Source: Candidatus Zhuqueibacterota bacterium (GTDB lineage: Bacteria; SM23-31; B21-G16). From it: a DNA stretch of 7,189 bases. This document shows positions 1 through 5,973 of this stretch, in pieces. The DNA lies in NCBI GenBank assembly GCA_003644825.1, contig QNDJ01000071.1, positions 1 to 7,189 of the forward strand, in the 5' to 3' direction. The position numbers were made by a program, and so were the translations under genes. The notes beneath the pieces were generated by a model. It saw only the letters and a program-made list of their open reading frames with translations, searched no databases and was not told where the DNA came from. How positions within the stretch are numbered: position 1 is the first letter of the stretch; each line of letters opens with the position of its first letter.

Positions 1-83
1 CATCAGGATAGATTGATTGACATATATACTTAATTTTTAACTGAAAAAACATCTATTTTTAACCCTTCTTTTTAACATTATCT

Positions 84-88
84 GGAGG
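84..88 (+). promoter_or_regulatory. Ribosome binding site of the S9 peptidase gene
   Basis: GGAGG lies 4 nt before the ATG at 93 and supports that start. The 12-mer GGAGGTAAAATG (84-95) occurs identically at the exbB start on the other strand (5957-5968), which suggests a strong canonical initiation signal in this genome. Confidence 0.8.
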
Positions 89-92
89 TAAA

Positions 93-2099
93 ATGAGATA
101 TTTTAAATTATTATTGATAGTGCTATTCTTCTTTACTATACAACTTTTTGCTCAGGAAAAACATTCAATTACATTTGATGATTTTATAAAAATTAAAAGA
201 ATTAATAGCCTAAAAATTTCTCCTGATGGAAAATGGATAGCTTTTGTAATTACCGAAATGAACAAAGAAAAAAACAACAGCAACACCGATATATGGATTA
301 CATCGACAGATGGTGGTGAACTAAAAAGAATTACCACCAGTGAAAATGCTGATTTCAACCCTGAATGGTCTCCTGATTCAAATGAGCTTGCCTTTATATC
401 AACAAGAAGTGGTTCTCCACAAATCTGGAAAATAAATATAAATGGCGGAGAAGCTAAACAAATAACAAATATCCATACAGGAGTATCCGGTATAGTATGG
501 TCTCCTGATGGAAAATATTTTCTATTCTCGTCAAGTGTTTACCCTGATTGCAAAAACGATAAAGAAAAATTGAAAAGTAAGGTCAAAGCAAAAATATTCA
601 ATGAACTCCTGTACAGACACTGGAATTCCTGGAGAGATGGTAAATACAATCATCTTTTTATTATTTCTTCCAGTGGAAAAGATTATAAAGATTTAACCCC
701 TGGAAAACATGATGTTCCACCAATTTCGCTTGGAGGAAGTATCGACTATTCTTTCTCACCCGATGGAAAAGAGATATGCTTCACGATGAATGAAGAAAAA
801 ATAGTTGCAACAAGCACCAATAACGACCTGTTTATCATAACCGTTGATAATAAAAAAACCATAAAAATAACAAATAATCCTGCAAATGATAATTCTCCAA
901 AATATTCACCTGATGGAAAATATATAGCATACAGGGCTCAGATGGTGCCCGGTTTTGAATCCGATAGATACCGCCTTATGCTATATAATAGAAAAAACAG
1001 AAAAATTAAAAACCTAACCGAAAACTTTGATAGATGGGTAGGCGATTTTACCTGGGCACCTGATAGCAAAAAAATCTATTTCACTGCTGATGATATGGGA
1101 TTTTCACCGGTATATTCGGTCTCAATCGAAGGAAATGATGTTAAAAAAATAATAGATAAAACTTATAATACAAATTTAAATATAACACCAGACGGACAGT
1201 TCCTCATCTTTGCAAGACAGAGCCTGAATCATCCTGTTGATATTTACAAATCAAATATAAATGGTTCAAATGTTATAAAATTAACTGATATTAATAAAAA
1301 CCTTCTTGATGAAATTGAAATGAACAAGGGGGAAGAATTCTGGTATAGTGGTGCCGGAGGAACAAAGATTCACGGATTCCTGCTAAAACCACCTTTTTTT
1401 GATTTATCAAAAAAATACCCGATGGTATTTTTAATTCACGGTGGACCTCAGGGAAGCTGGAGCGACCAGTTCCATTATAGATGGAATGCTCAGATGTTTG
1501 CCTCTCCTGGATTTGTTGTTGTAATGACCAATCCGAGAGGAAGCACTGGATATGGACAGAAGTTCATCAATGAAATAAGTGGTGATTGGGGTGGAAAATG
1601 TTATATTGACCTTATGAATGGAGTTGACTATGTCCTGGAAAACTTCCCTTTCATTGACAGAGAAAAAATAGCTGCTGCCGGGGCTTCATTCGGCGGATAT
1701 ATGATAAACTGGATTGAAGGGCACACAAACAGATTCAAATGTCTTATATCTCACGATGGTATTTTTAATCTGACAAGCTTTTATTTTGCAACAGAAGAAT
1801 TATGGTTTCCTGAATGGGAATTCAAAGGAACACCCTGGACAAACAAACAAATCTATGAAAAATTTTCACCTCATAATTATGTTCAGAATTTTAAAACTCC
1901 AATGCTTATAATACACGGAGAACAGGATTTTAGAGTAACTGTTGGCGAGGGAATTCAGCTTTTTACAGCACTTCAACGTATGGGGGTTCCTTCAAAATTA
2001 ATATACTTTCCGGATGAAGGGCACTTTGTAACCAAACCCCTTAATGCAGAATTGTGGTACAAAAATATTCACCTGTGGCTTAAAAAATATCTAAAATAG
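93..2099 (+). CDS. Exported S9-family serine peptidase (prolyl oligopeptidase / acylaminoacyl-peptidase / DPP type)
   Basis: This is a 668-residue exported peptidase expected to cleave short peptides, probably in the periplasm. Residues 1-20 form a signal peptide: Arg/Lys, a Leu/Phe-rich core, then LFA before Gln21. Residues about 35-390 form a TolB-like beta-propeller with seven copies of an [S/A/T]PD[G/S] motif, starting near residues 43, 93, 137, 222, 272, 322 and 365, which fits seven blades. Residues about 415-668 are the alpha/beta-hydrolase domain: HGGP at 449-452 (oxyanion region), GASFGG with nucleophile Ser532, Asp612 in HGEQDF, and His644 in DEGHF, so the triad is complete. Length is usual for secreted S9 enzymes. 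Start choice rests on the Shine-Dalgarno and signal peptide. It converges on the TonB-hutU gene train. Family assignment is firm; the exact specificity (dipeptidyl, acylaminoacyl or oligopeptidase) cannot be read from sequence alone. Confidence 0.95.
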   Translation: MRYFKLLLIVLFFFTIQLFAQEKHSITFDDFIKIKRINSLKISPDGKWIAFVITEMNKEKNNSNTDIWITSTDGGELKRITTSENADFNPEWSPDSNELAFISTRSGSPQIWKININGGEAKQITNIHTGVSGIVWSPDGKYFLFSSSVYPDCKNDKEKLKSKVKAKIFNELLYRHWNSWRDGKYNHLFIISSSGKDYKDLTPGKHDVPPISLGGSIDYSFSPDGKEICFTMNEEKIVATSTNNDLFIITVDNKKTIKITNNPANDNSPKYSPDGKYIAYRAQMVPGFESDRYRLMLYNRKNRKIKNLTENFDRWVGDFTWAPDSKKIYFTADDMGFSPVYSVSIEGNDVKKIIDKTYNTNLNITPDGQFLIFARQSLNHPVDIYKSNINGSNVIKLTDINKNLLDEIEMNKGEEFWYSGAGGTKIHGFLLKPPFFDLSKKYPMVFLIHGGPQGSWSDQFHYRWNAQMFASPGFVVVMTNPRGSTGYGQKFINEISGDWGGKCYIDLMNGVDYVLENFPFIDREKIAAAGASFGGYMINWIEGHTNRFKCLISHDGIFNLTSFYFATEELWFPEWEFKGTPWTNKQIYEKFSPHNYVQNFKTPMLIIHGEQDFRVTVGEGIQLFTALQRMGVPSKLIYFPDEGHFVTKPLNAELWYKNIHLWLKKYLK

Positions 2100-2115
2100 A
2101 AAAACTTTTTATTTT
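2093..2115. terminator. Possible weak bidirectional terminator between convergent genes
   Basis: AAAATA (2093-2098) and TATTTT (2110-2115) are inverted repeats flanking a G, an A-run, a C and a T-run. The element therefore folds similarly on both strands and gives a U-tract in each direction. It spans the two convergent stop codons. It lacks any GC-rich stem, so intrinsic termination would be weak; the symmetry may partly reflect A/T richness. Confidence 0.25.
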
Positions 2116-2459
2116 CCTGCCTGAAATAAACCTAAGAAATTCCCTTCCGGATCAGAAAAAATTGCAAACCACCCGGTTTCAGGAATTTCCGTTCTCGGAG
2201 TAATGATTTTACCACCGGCTTTCTCAATCTTTTTTAACATCCTGCCAATATCTTCAACCATTATATAAATTAAAATACCACCTGAAGTTATCTTATCCAC
2301 TTTAGGAAATCCACCCCCAGGAGATTCACCGGTATCAAATACAGCATAATCATTCTCAGGAATATATTCTATTTTCCACCCAAAAACTTCTCCGTAAAAC
2401 CCAGTAGAAACATTAAAATCTACTGTTGGTATTTCTATATGACATATATTATTTGGCAT
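2109..2459 (-). CDS. VOC-superfamily (glyoxalase/bleomycin-resistance-like) protein
   Basis: This 116-residue protein has one vicinal-oxygen-chelate domain made of two beta-alpha-beta-beta-beta modules. Module one includes HIEIP (7-11) and FYGEVFGW (21-28). Module two includes the YIMVEDI strand (65-71), the helix with AGGKI (81-85), and the closing FSDPEGNFLGLFQ (101-113). It resembles the small predicted lactoylglutathione-lyase-related group. Two positions that often carry metal ligands in VOC enzymes look replaced: the start of the second module is hydrophobic (GGILIYIMV) and the residue after GNFL is Gly rather than Glu. Classical glyoxalase I activity is therefore doubtful, and the substrate is unknown. 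The gene follows hutU by 35 bp as the last gene of the train. No clear Shine-Dalgarno precedes its ATG. Confidence 0.85.
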   Translation of the reverse strand: MPNNICHIEIPTVDFNVSTGFYGEVFGWKIEYIPENDYAVFDTGESPGGGFPKVDKITSGGILIYIMVEDIGRMLKKIEKAGGKIITPRTEIPETGWFAIFSDPEGNFLGLFQAGK

Positions 2460-2464
2460 ATCAA

Positions 2465-2470
2465 ATTATA
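2465..2470 (-). promoter_or_regulatory. Possible -10 hexamer just before the VOC gene
   Basis: On the minus strand a perfect TATAAT ends 5 nt before the VOC ATG. Transcription from it would begin at or next to the start codon, giving a leaderless mRNA, which would fit the lack of a Shine-Dalgarno. No good -35 hexamer sits at 16-18 nt spacing, and such hexamers arise often by chance in AT-rich DNA. Confidence 0.25.
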
Positions 2471-2476
2471 TATTTG

Positions 2477-2491
2477 CCTGTAAAATACAGG
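2477..2491. repeat. Perfect 15-nt inverted repeat between hutU and the VOC gene
   Basis: CCTGTA, a 3-nt AAA centre and TACAGG form a perfect 6-bp inverted repeat in the 35-bp gap, starting 3 bp after the hutU stop codon. In RNA it gives a short hairpin with three G-C pairs. It is not followed by a U-tract on the minus strand, so it is a poor intrinsic terminator for hutU. It could be an mRNA-stability or processing hairpin, or an operator. Confidence 0.5.
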
Positions 2492-2494
2492 TTT

Positions 2495-4138
2495 TCACAT
2501 CATTGGAATTTTAACACCTTTCTCTTTTGCAACTTCAATTGCCCTTTCATAACCAGCATCGACATGCCTCATAATTCCTGTTCCGGGGTCATTTGTAAGA
2601 ACTCTCTTCAATCGAGCCTCTGCCTGAGGTGTTCCATCTGCAACAATCACCATCCCTGCATGTAACGAGTTACCTATTCCAACTCCACCACCATTATGAA
2701 ATGATACCCAGCTTGCTCCTGATACAGCATTTAATAATGCATTAAGAAGAGGCCAGTCAGCAATAGCATCACTACCGTCCTTCATACCTTCTGTCTCTCT
2801 ATTTGGAGATGCTACTGAACCACTATCAAGATGGTCTCTACCAATAACAATAGGAGCCTTAACCTTTCCATCTCTAACAAGGTTATTAAAAATTATGCCC
2901 ATTTTATCTCTTTCACCATAACCAAGCCAGCATATTCTTGCGGGTAAGCCCTGAAATTTAACCTTTTTCTGAGCCATTCTAATCCAGCGTTCCAGAGGTT
3001 TATTTTCAGGAAAAGTTTGTAAAAGAGCTTCATCCGTTGTAAAGATATCTTCCGGGTCTCCAGATAGAGCAACCCATCTAAAAGGTCCCTTTCCCTCACA
3101 GAATAAAGGTCTGATATATGCTGGAACAAATCCAGGAAAATTAAAGGCATTTTCGACCCCTGCTTTTTTCGCCTGTCCCCTTATATTATTTCCGTAATCA
3201 AAAGTTACAGCACCCATTTTCTGTAAATCCAGCATCGCTTTAACATGGATAGCAATTGAAGACATTGCTCTTTTTATATACTCATCCGGGTCTGATTTTC
3301 TTAACTCTTCTGCCTGCTCAATACTTAAACCAGCAGGAATATATCCATTTAAAGCATCATGAGCAGAAGTCTGATCAGTAAGAAGATCTGGCACAACTTT
3401 TCTTTTCACAATTTCCGGAAGTACCTCTGCACAGTTACCCAATAACCCGATAGAGATAGCTTCTTTTCTTTCTTTAGCTTCAAGAGCTATTTTTAAAGCT
3501 TCATCCAGATTTTCAGTCATTCTGTCAAGATAATTAGTTTCGAGTCTTCTTTTTATTCTTTTAGGGTCAACTTCCACACCAATAAAAACACCCTCGTTCA
3601 TAGTAGCAGCCAGAGGTTGTGCACCACCCATTCCACCGAGACCACCACTCAGAACAAGCTTACCCTTTAAACTACCACCAAAATGCCTGTTAGCAGCAGC
3701 AGCAAATGTCTCATAGGTCCCCTGTAATATGCCCTGGGTTCCTATATATATCCAGCTTCCTGCTGTCATCTGACCATACATTGTTAATCCGAGCTTTTCA
3801 TATTCAAGGAAATGTTCAAAACTACTCCATGCAGGAACTAAATTAGAATTTGCAATCAAAACACGAGGCGAATCTTCAGTGGTTTTAAATATACCAACCG
3901 GTTTCCCCGACTGAACCAGAAGAGTTTCATCATTTTCAAGTTCTTTAAGGCTGTTTATAATTGCATTATAACAATCCCAGTTTCGAGCAGCTTTTCCTGT
4001 TCCTCCGTATATAATCAATTCTTCAGGTTTTTCAGCAACATCCGGGTCAAGGTTATTCATTAGCATACGCATAGCTGCTTCCTGAAGCCATCCTTTACAT
4101 GATATTTTATTCCCTCTTGGAGCTCTTACTTCTACCAT
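2495..4138 (-). CDS. hutU: Urocanate hydratase (urocanase, EC 4.2.1.49)
   Basis: This cytoplasmic enzyme hydrates urocanate to 4-imidazolone-5-propanoate, the second step of histidine degradation, using tightly bound NAD+ as an electrophile. The 547 residues match the usual family length of about 550, so it is complete. Visible hallmarks include the N-terminal RAPRG and CKGWLQEAA blocks, [14 protein letters not shown] (44-57), the [18 protein letters not shown] block (127-144), the glycine-rich NAD-binding [10 protein letters not shown] (165-174), the urocanase signature [10 protein letters not shown] (395-404) with the conserved Cys403 (counterpart of active-site Cys410 in the Pseudomonas putida enzyme), [13 protein letters not shown] (433-445) and HNGGGVGIG (481-489). 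The ATG at 4138 is supported by GAGGTG 6 nt upstream and by alignment with the usual family N-terminus. It begins 34 bp after tonB. No other hut gene is in the window, which makes this location unusual. Confidence 0.97.
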   Translation of the reverse strand: MVEVRAPRGNKISCKGWLQEAAMRMLMNNLDPDVAEKPEELIIYGGTGKAARNWDCYNAIINSLKELENDETLLVQSGKPVGIFKTTEDSPRVLIANSNLVPAWSSFEHFLEYEKLGLTMYGQMTAGSWIYIGTQGILQGTYETFAAAANRHFGGSLKGKLVLSGGLGGMGGAQPLAATMNEGVFIGVEVDPKRIKRRLETNYLDRMTENLDEALKIALEAKERKEAISIGLLGNCAEVLPEIVKRKVVPDLLTDQTSAHDALNGYIPAGLSIEQAEELRKSDPDEYIKRAMSSIAIHVKAMLDLQKMGAVTFDYGNNIRGQAKKAGVENAFNFPGFVPAYIRPLFCEGKGPFRWVALSGDPEDIFTTDEALLQTFPENKPLERWIRMAQKKVKFQGLPARICWLGYGERDKMGIIFNNLVRDGKVKAPIVIGRDHLDSGSVASPNRETEGMKDGSDAIADWPLLNALLNAVSGASWVSFHNGGGVGIGNSLHAGMVIVADGTPQAEARLKRVLTNDPGTGIMRHVDAGYERAIEVAKEKGVKIPMM

Positions 4139-4144
4139 TTTTTA

Positions 4145-4150
4145 CACCTC
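4145..4150 (-). promoter_or_regulatory. Ribosome binding site of hutU
   Basis: GAGGTG on the minus strand lies 6 nt before the hutU ATG, within the 34-bp gap after tonB. Having its own good Shine-Dalgarno means hutU can be translated independently of tonB on a shared transcript. No convincing promoter is visible in the gap itself. Confidence 0.75.
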
Positions 4151-4172
4151 ACAAAACTTTTCTTATGTTAAT

Positions 4173-4943
4173 TCATTTCAACTGAAATTTGAAGGTAATT
4201 ACCCCCTCCTGTTTTACCTGGGGTGCAATAGATTCTAATTTGTTAAATCTCCACTTCTTAAGAGCTTCCATACACAAATTTTCTAAGGTGCTTTCTCCCT
4301 TTTCAAGAGGAATCATATCCCCTACAGTACCATCCGGTAGAACAAAAAACTTTATTTTAATAGTTACTTCTTTATTAATTCCTTCTGGATATTTAGGTAT
4401 ATCTCCGCTTATTTTAACTCTGGTTCCTGCCATCCAATCAATCGAAAAACTCTCTGCTGATTTTAACGGCATTTCAGGTTCTGGAGTAATACTTTCTTTT
4501 AATATCCTGTTACTTATTCTTAACCCTTCTAAATCTTTTTCTTTTTTTTCTGGTTTTATTAAATCCTTTATTTTTCTTACCGGTTCTTTTTTCAATTCAT
4601 CAACAGGTGGCAGTTTATCTAATAAACTACTTTTTTCTTCTATGATTCCGATTTTTTTGTTTACTTTATATGGTATTTCTGGTTTTTCAAGGTCATTGAA
4701 GCTTCTTTTTGGTAACTCTACAAGTTCTTTTTTTGCCGGTAAAGTTTTTTGAATAACTTGAGGTTTAGATTCTACTTTTTTTATTTCACTAACATCAGCA
4801 AGTTCCACTACACTATACTCAGGAATTTCCGTCTTTACTTCAACAGTTACAAGAAGAAAAAGCACCAATACAAGAATATGTATTATGAAAGAACCTATAA
4901 TACTTATTCTTTCCTCGATATGTTTTTCTTTTTCTTCCAACAT
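4173..4943 (-). CDS. tonB: TonB energy-transducing protein
   Basis: This periplasm-spanning protein passes energy from ExbB/ExbD to outer-membrane receptors. With the ATG at 4943 it has 256 residues. The parts in order are: a short charged cytoplasmic tail (1-12); one transmembrane helix (about 13-36) with a SxxxH motif (Ser18, His22), the pair conserved in TonB and required for coupling to ExbB/ExbD; a long Pro/Lys/Glu-rich spacer (about 40-165) suited to crossing the periplasm; and a C-terminal TonB domain (about 181-256) with YP at 185-186, a VLPDGTV strand-turn, and ALKKWRF at 227-233. The chosen ATG lies 1 nt after the exbD stop, with GAGAG 8 nt upstream. An upstream in-frame TTG at 4964 (7 more residues, AAGG 7 nt before it, 20-bp overlap with exbD) is possible but less likely. 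The gene follows exbB and exbD in the same train. Confidence 0.92.
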   Translation of the reverse strand: MLEEKEKHIEERISIIGSFIIHILVLVLFLLVTVEVKTEIPEYSVVELADVSEIKKVESKPQVIQKTLPAKKELVELPKRSFNDLEKPEIPYKVNKKIGIIEEKSSLLDKLPPVDELKKEPVRKIKDLIKPEKKEKDLEGLRISNRILKESITPEPEMPLKSAESFSIDWMAGTRVKISGDIPKYPEGINKEVTIKIKFFVLPDGTVGDMIPLEKGESTLENLCMEALKKWRFNKLESIAPQVKQEGVITFKFQLK

Positions 4944-4944
4944 T

Positions 4945-5343
4945 TTACATTCTCTCTGTTGCAATGAGAAACCTTACAGCTCCAGCTTTTTTTGCTAAAT
5001 CCATAACTTCAACAACCCTCTGAAACATAATATCTTTATCTGCCTTAATAACTATAACCTGTTGTTCTTTCCTTTTCAATTCCTGCTGCAATAAAGCTGG
5101 AAGGGTTCCCAGTGTTACAAGTTCATCATTTAAATATAAAGAACCATCTTTTAAAACTGAAACAGTAATACTCCTCTCAGTATGCATCTCTGATGTTTCC
5201 GATTGAGGAAGTTTCACCTTTATGCCCGGTTGGACAATAAAAGAAGAAGAAAGAAGAAAAAATATCAGTAAAAGTAGAACAATATCTGTCAAAGATGAAA
5301 AATTAAAAGTGCTGAGTAATTTGTTCTCTGTCTTTAAATTCAT
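4945..5343 (-). CDS. exbD: ExbD biopolymer transport protein
   Basis: This is the inner-membrane partner of ExbB in the proton-driven motor that energises TonB. The 132 residues are the usual length. A short cytoplasmic N-terminus is followed by one transmembrane helix (about 21-39) preceded by the family's LTD motif; Asp20 corresponds to the proton-carrying Asp25 of Escherichia coli ExbD. The periplasmic part begins with the PGIKVKLPQSE block (39-49) and includes VIVIKADKDI (96-105), both typical of the ExbD/TolR domain. The start is set by GAGGA 8 nt upstream (5352-5356), and no later Met would keep the membrane helix. The gene overlaps the end of exbB by 41 bp in another frame. TolR is the main alternative, but the adjacent exbB, tonB and receptor genes favour ExbD. 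Confidence 0.93.
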   Translation of the reverse strand: MNLKTENKLLSTFNFSSLTDIVLLLLIFFLLSSSFIVQPGIKVKLPQSETSEMHTERSITVSVLKDGSLYLNDELVTLGTLPALLQQELKRKEQQVIVIKADKDIMFQRVVEVMDLAKKAGAVRFLIATERM

Positions 5344-5959
5344 CCTCTTTTTCCTCGTATAAAAGGTCTATTAATTCATTGGAAACATGTTCAATTTCAT
5401 GAACAAACCTCTGAACCTTTGTAAATAGATAGTTATAAAAAATATAAGTAGGAATACCAACAATCAATCCTGCAGCGGTTGTAATCAAAGCCTCCCAGAT
5501 TCCTCCAGCCAGAACAGCTGCATTTACATTACCACCAAGACTTTGAATTTGCATAAACGCTCTTATCATTCCTGTAACGGTTCCAAGAAACCCTAAAAGT
5601 GGGGCTGCTCCTGCAATAGTTGCAAGTATACTGAGTCTTCTTTCAAGGTAATAGATTTCCTCTCTTCCTGCACTTTCAATAGATTCCCTGGTTTCTTCTT
5701 TATCCTTCCCACTTTTGATAAGCCCTTTTCTTAAGACTTTCGCAACAGGACCAGGAGAGTTTTTACAGAGCGAAATAGCCTCCGCTATGTTATCCTTAAT
5801 TATATAGCTCCGAAGTTTAATCATAAATGTTCTCGTATTCATTCTTGCTTTTCTGAGGGTTATCCATCTCTCAATAATGATTGCAGCAGCTATAAAAGAA
5901 CACAAAACAATAGGGATCATTAACCAACCCCCTTTTACTACCACACTGAATAAATTCAT
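5303..5959 (-). CDS. exbB: ExbB (MotA/TolQ/ExbB family proton channel protein)
   Basis: This inner-membrane protein forms the pentameric stator-like channel with ExbD. The 218 residues contain three transmembrane segments (about 11-30, 107-135 and 152-180), with a large cytoplasmic loop between the first two. The second carries GAAPLLGFLGTVTGM, with Thr127 matching E. coli Thr148. The third carries GIWEALITTAAGLIVGIP, with Glu156 and Thr161 matching E. coli Glu176 and Thr181, so the residues lining the proton path are conserved. The ATG is preceded by AGGAGGT (5963-5969). It begins 14 bp after the receptor stop, and its last 13 codons overlap the start of exbD. TolQ is the alternative family name, but the context points to a TonB system. 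Confidence 0.94.
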   Translation of the reverse strand: MNLFSVVVKGGWLMIPIVLCSFIAAAIIIERWITLRKARMNTRTFMIKLRSYIIKDNIAEAISLCKNSPGPVAKVLRKGLIKSGKDKEETRESIESAGREEIYYLERRLSILATIAGAAPLLGFLGTVTGMIRAFMQIQSLGGNVNAAVLAGGIWEALITTAAGLIVGIPTYIFYNYLFTKVQRFVHEIEHVSNELIDLLYEEKEDEFKDREQITQHF

Positions 5960-5962
5960 TTT

Positions 5963-5969
5963 ACCTCCT
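5963..5969 (-). promoter_or_regulatory. Ribosome binding site of exbB
   Basis: AGGAGGT on the minus strand, a near-perfect Shine-Dalgarno, lies 3 nt before the exbB ATG, within the 14-bp gap after the receptor stop. The spacing is slightly short. It implies strong translation of exbB from the shared transcript. Confidence 0.8.
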
Positions 5970-5973
5970 AAAT

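Noticed and set aside
17-22. Perfect TTGACA that could be the -35 of the peptidase promoter
   Set aside because: No acceptable -10 hexamer lies 16-18 nt downstream (positions 39-46 read about AACTGAAA), so a promoter call is not supported.
1-33. A plus-strand frame reading HQDRLIDIYT then a stop, possibly the tail of an upstream gene
   Set aside because: Only ten codons are visible and nothing is recognisable; it cannot be told from chance.
152-358. 68-codon minus-strand frame inside the peptidase gene
   Set aside because: It is opposite the signal-peptide and propeller region and is hydrophobic only because it mirrors Lys/Asn-rich codons.
210-1210. Recurring TCTCCTGATGGAAAAT-like DNA repeats
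   Set aside because: They encode the repeated SPDGK motif of the beta-propeller blades and need no separate explanation.
2426-2665. 79-codon plus-strand frame across the hutU-VOC junction
   Set aside because: It is antisense to the conserved end of hutU and the VOC start, is Cys/His/Ile-rich without domain features, and has no Shine-Dalgarno I could see.
2893-3150. 85-codon minus-strand frame inside hutU
   Set aside because: It overlaps the strongly conserved urocanase signature region in another frame and shows no family features.
4175-4188. Inverted repeat ATTTCA-AC-TGAAAT at the end of tonB
   Set aside because: The arms are separated by only 2 nt and consist almost wholly of A/T within coding sequence; probably chance, and too tight a loop for an RNA hairpin of that length.
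4189-4752. 187-codon open frame on the plus strand opposite tonB
   Set aside because: It is antisense to a well-supported tonB, and its Ser/Phe/Leu-rich, low-complexity composition is what the complement of a Lys/Glu/Pro-rich gene yields.
4749-4967. 72-codon plus-strand frame opposite the tonB 5' end
   Set aside because: It is a Phe/Tyr-rich shadow of the Lys/Glu-rich tonB start.
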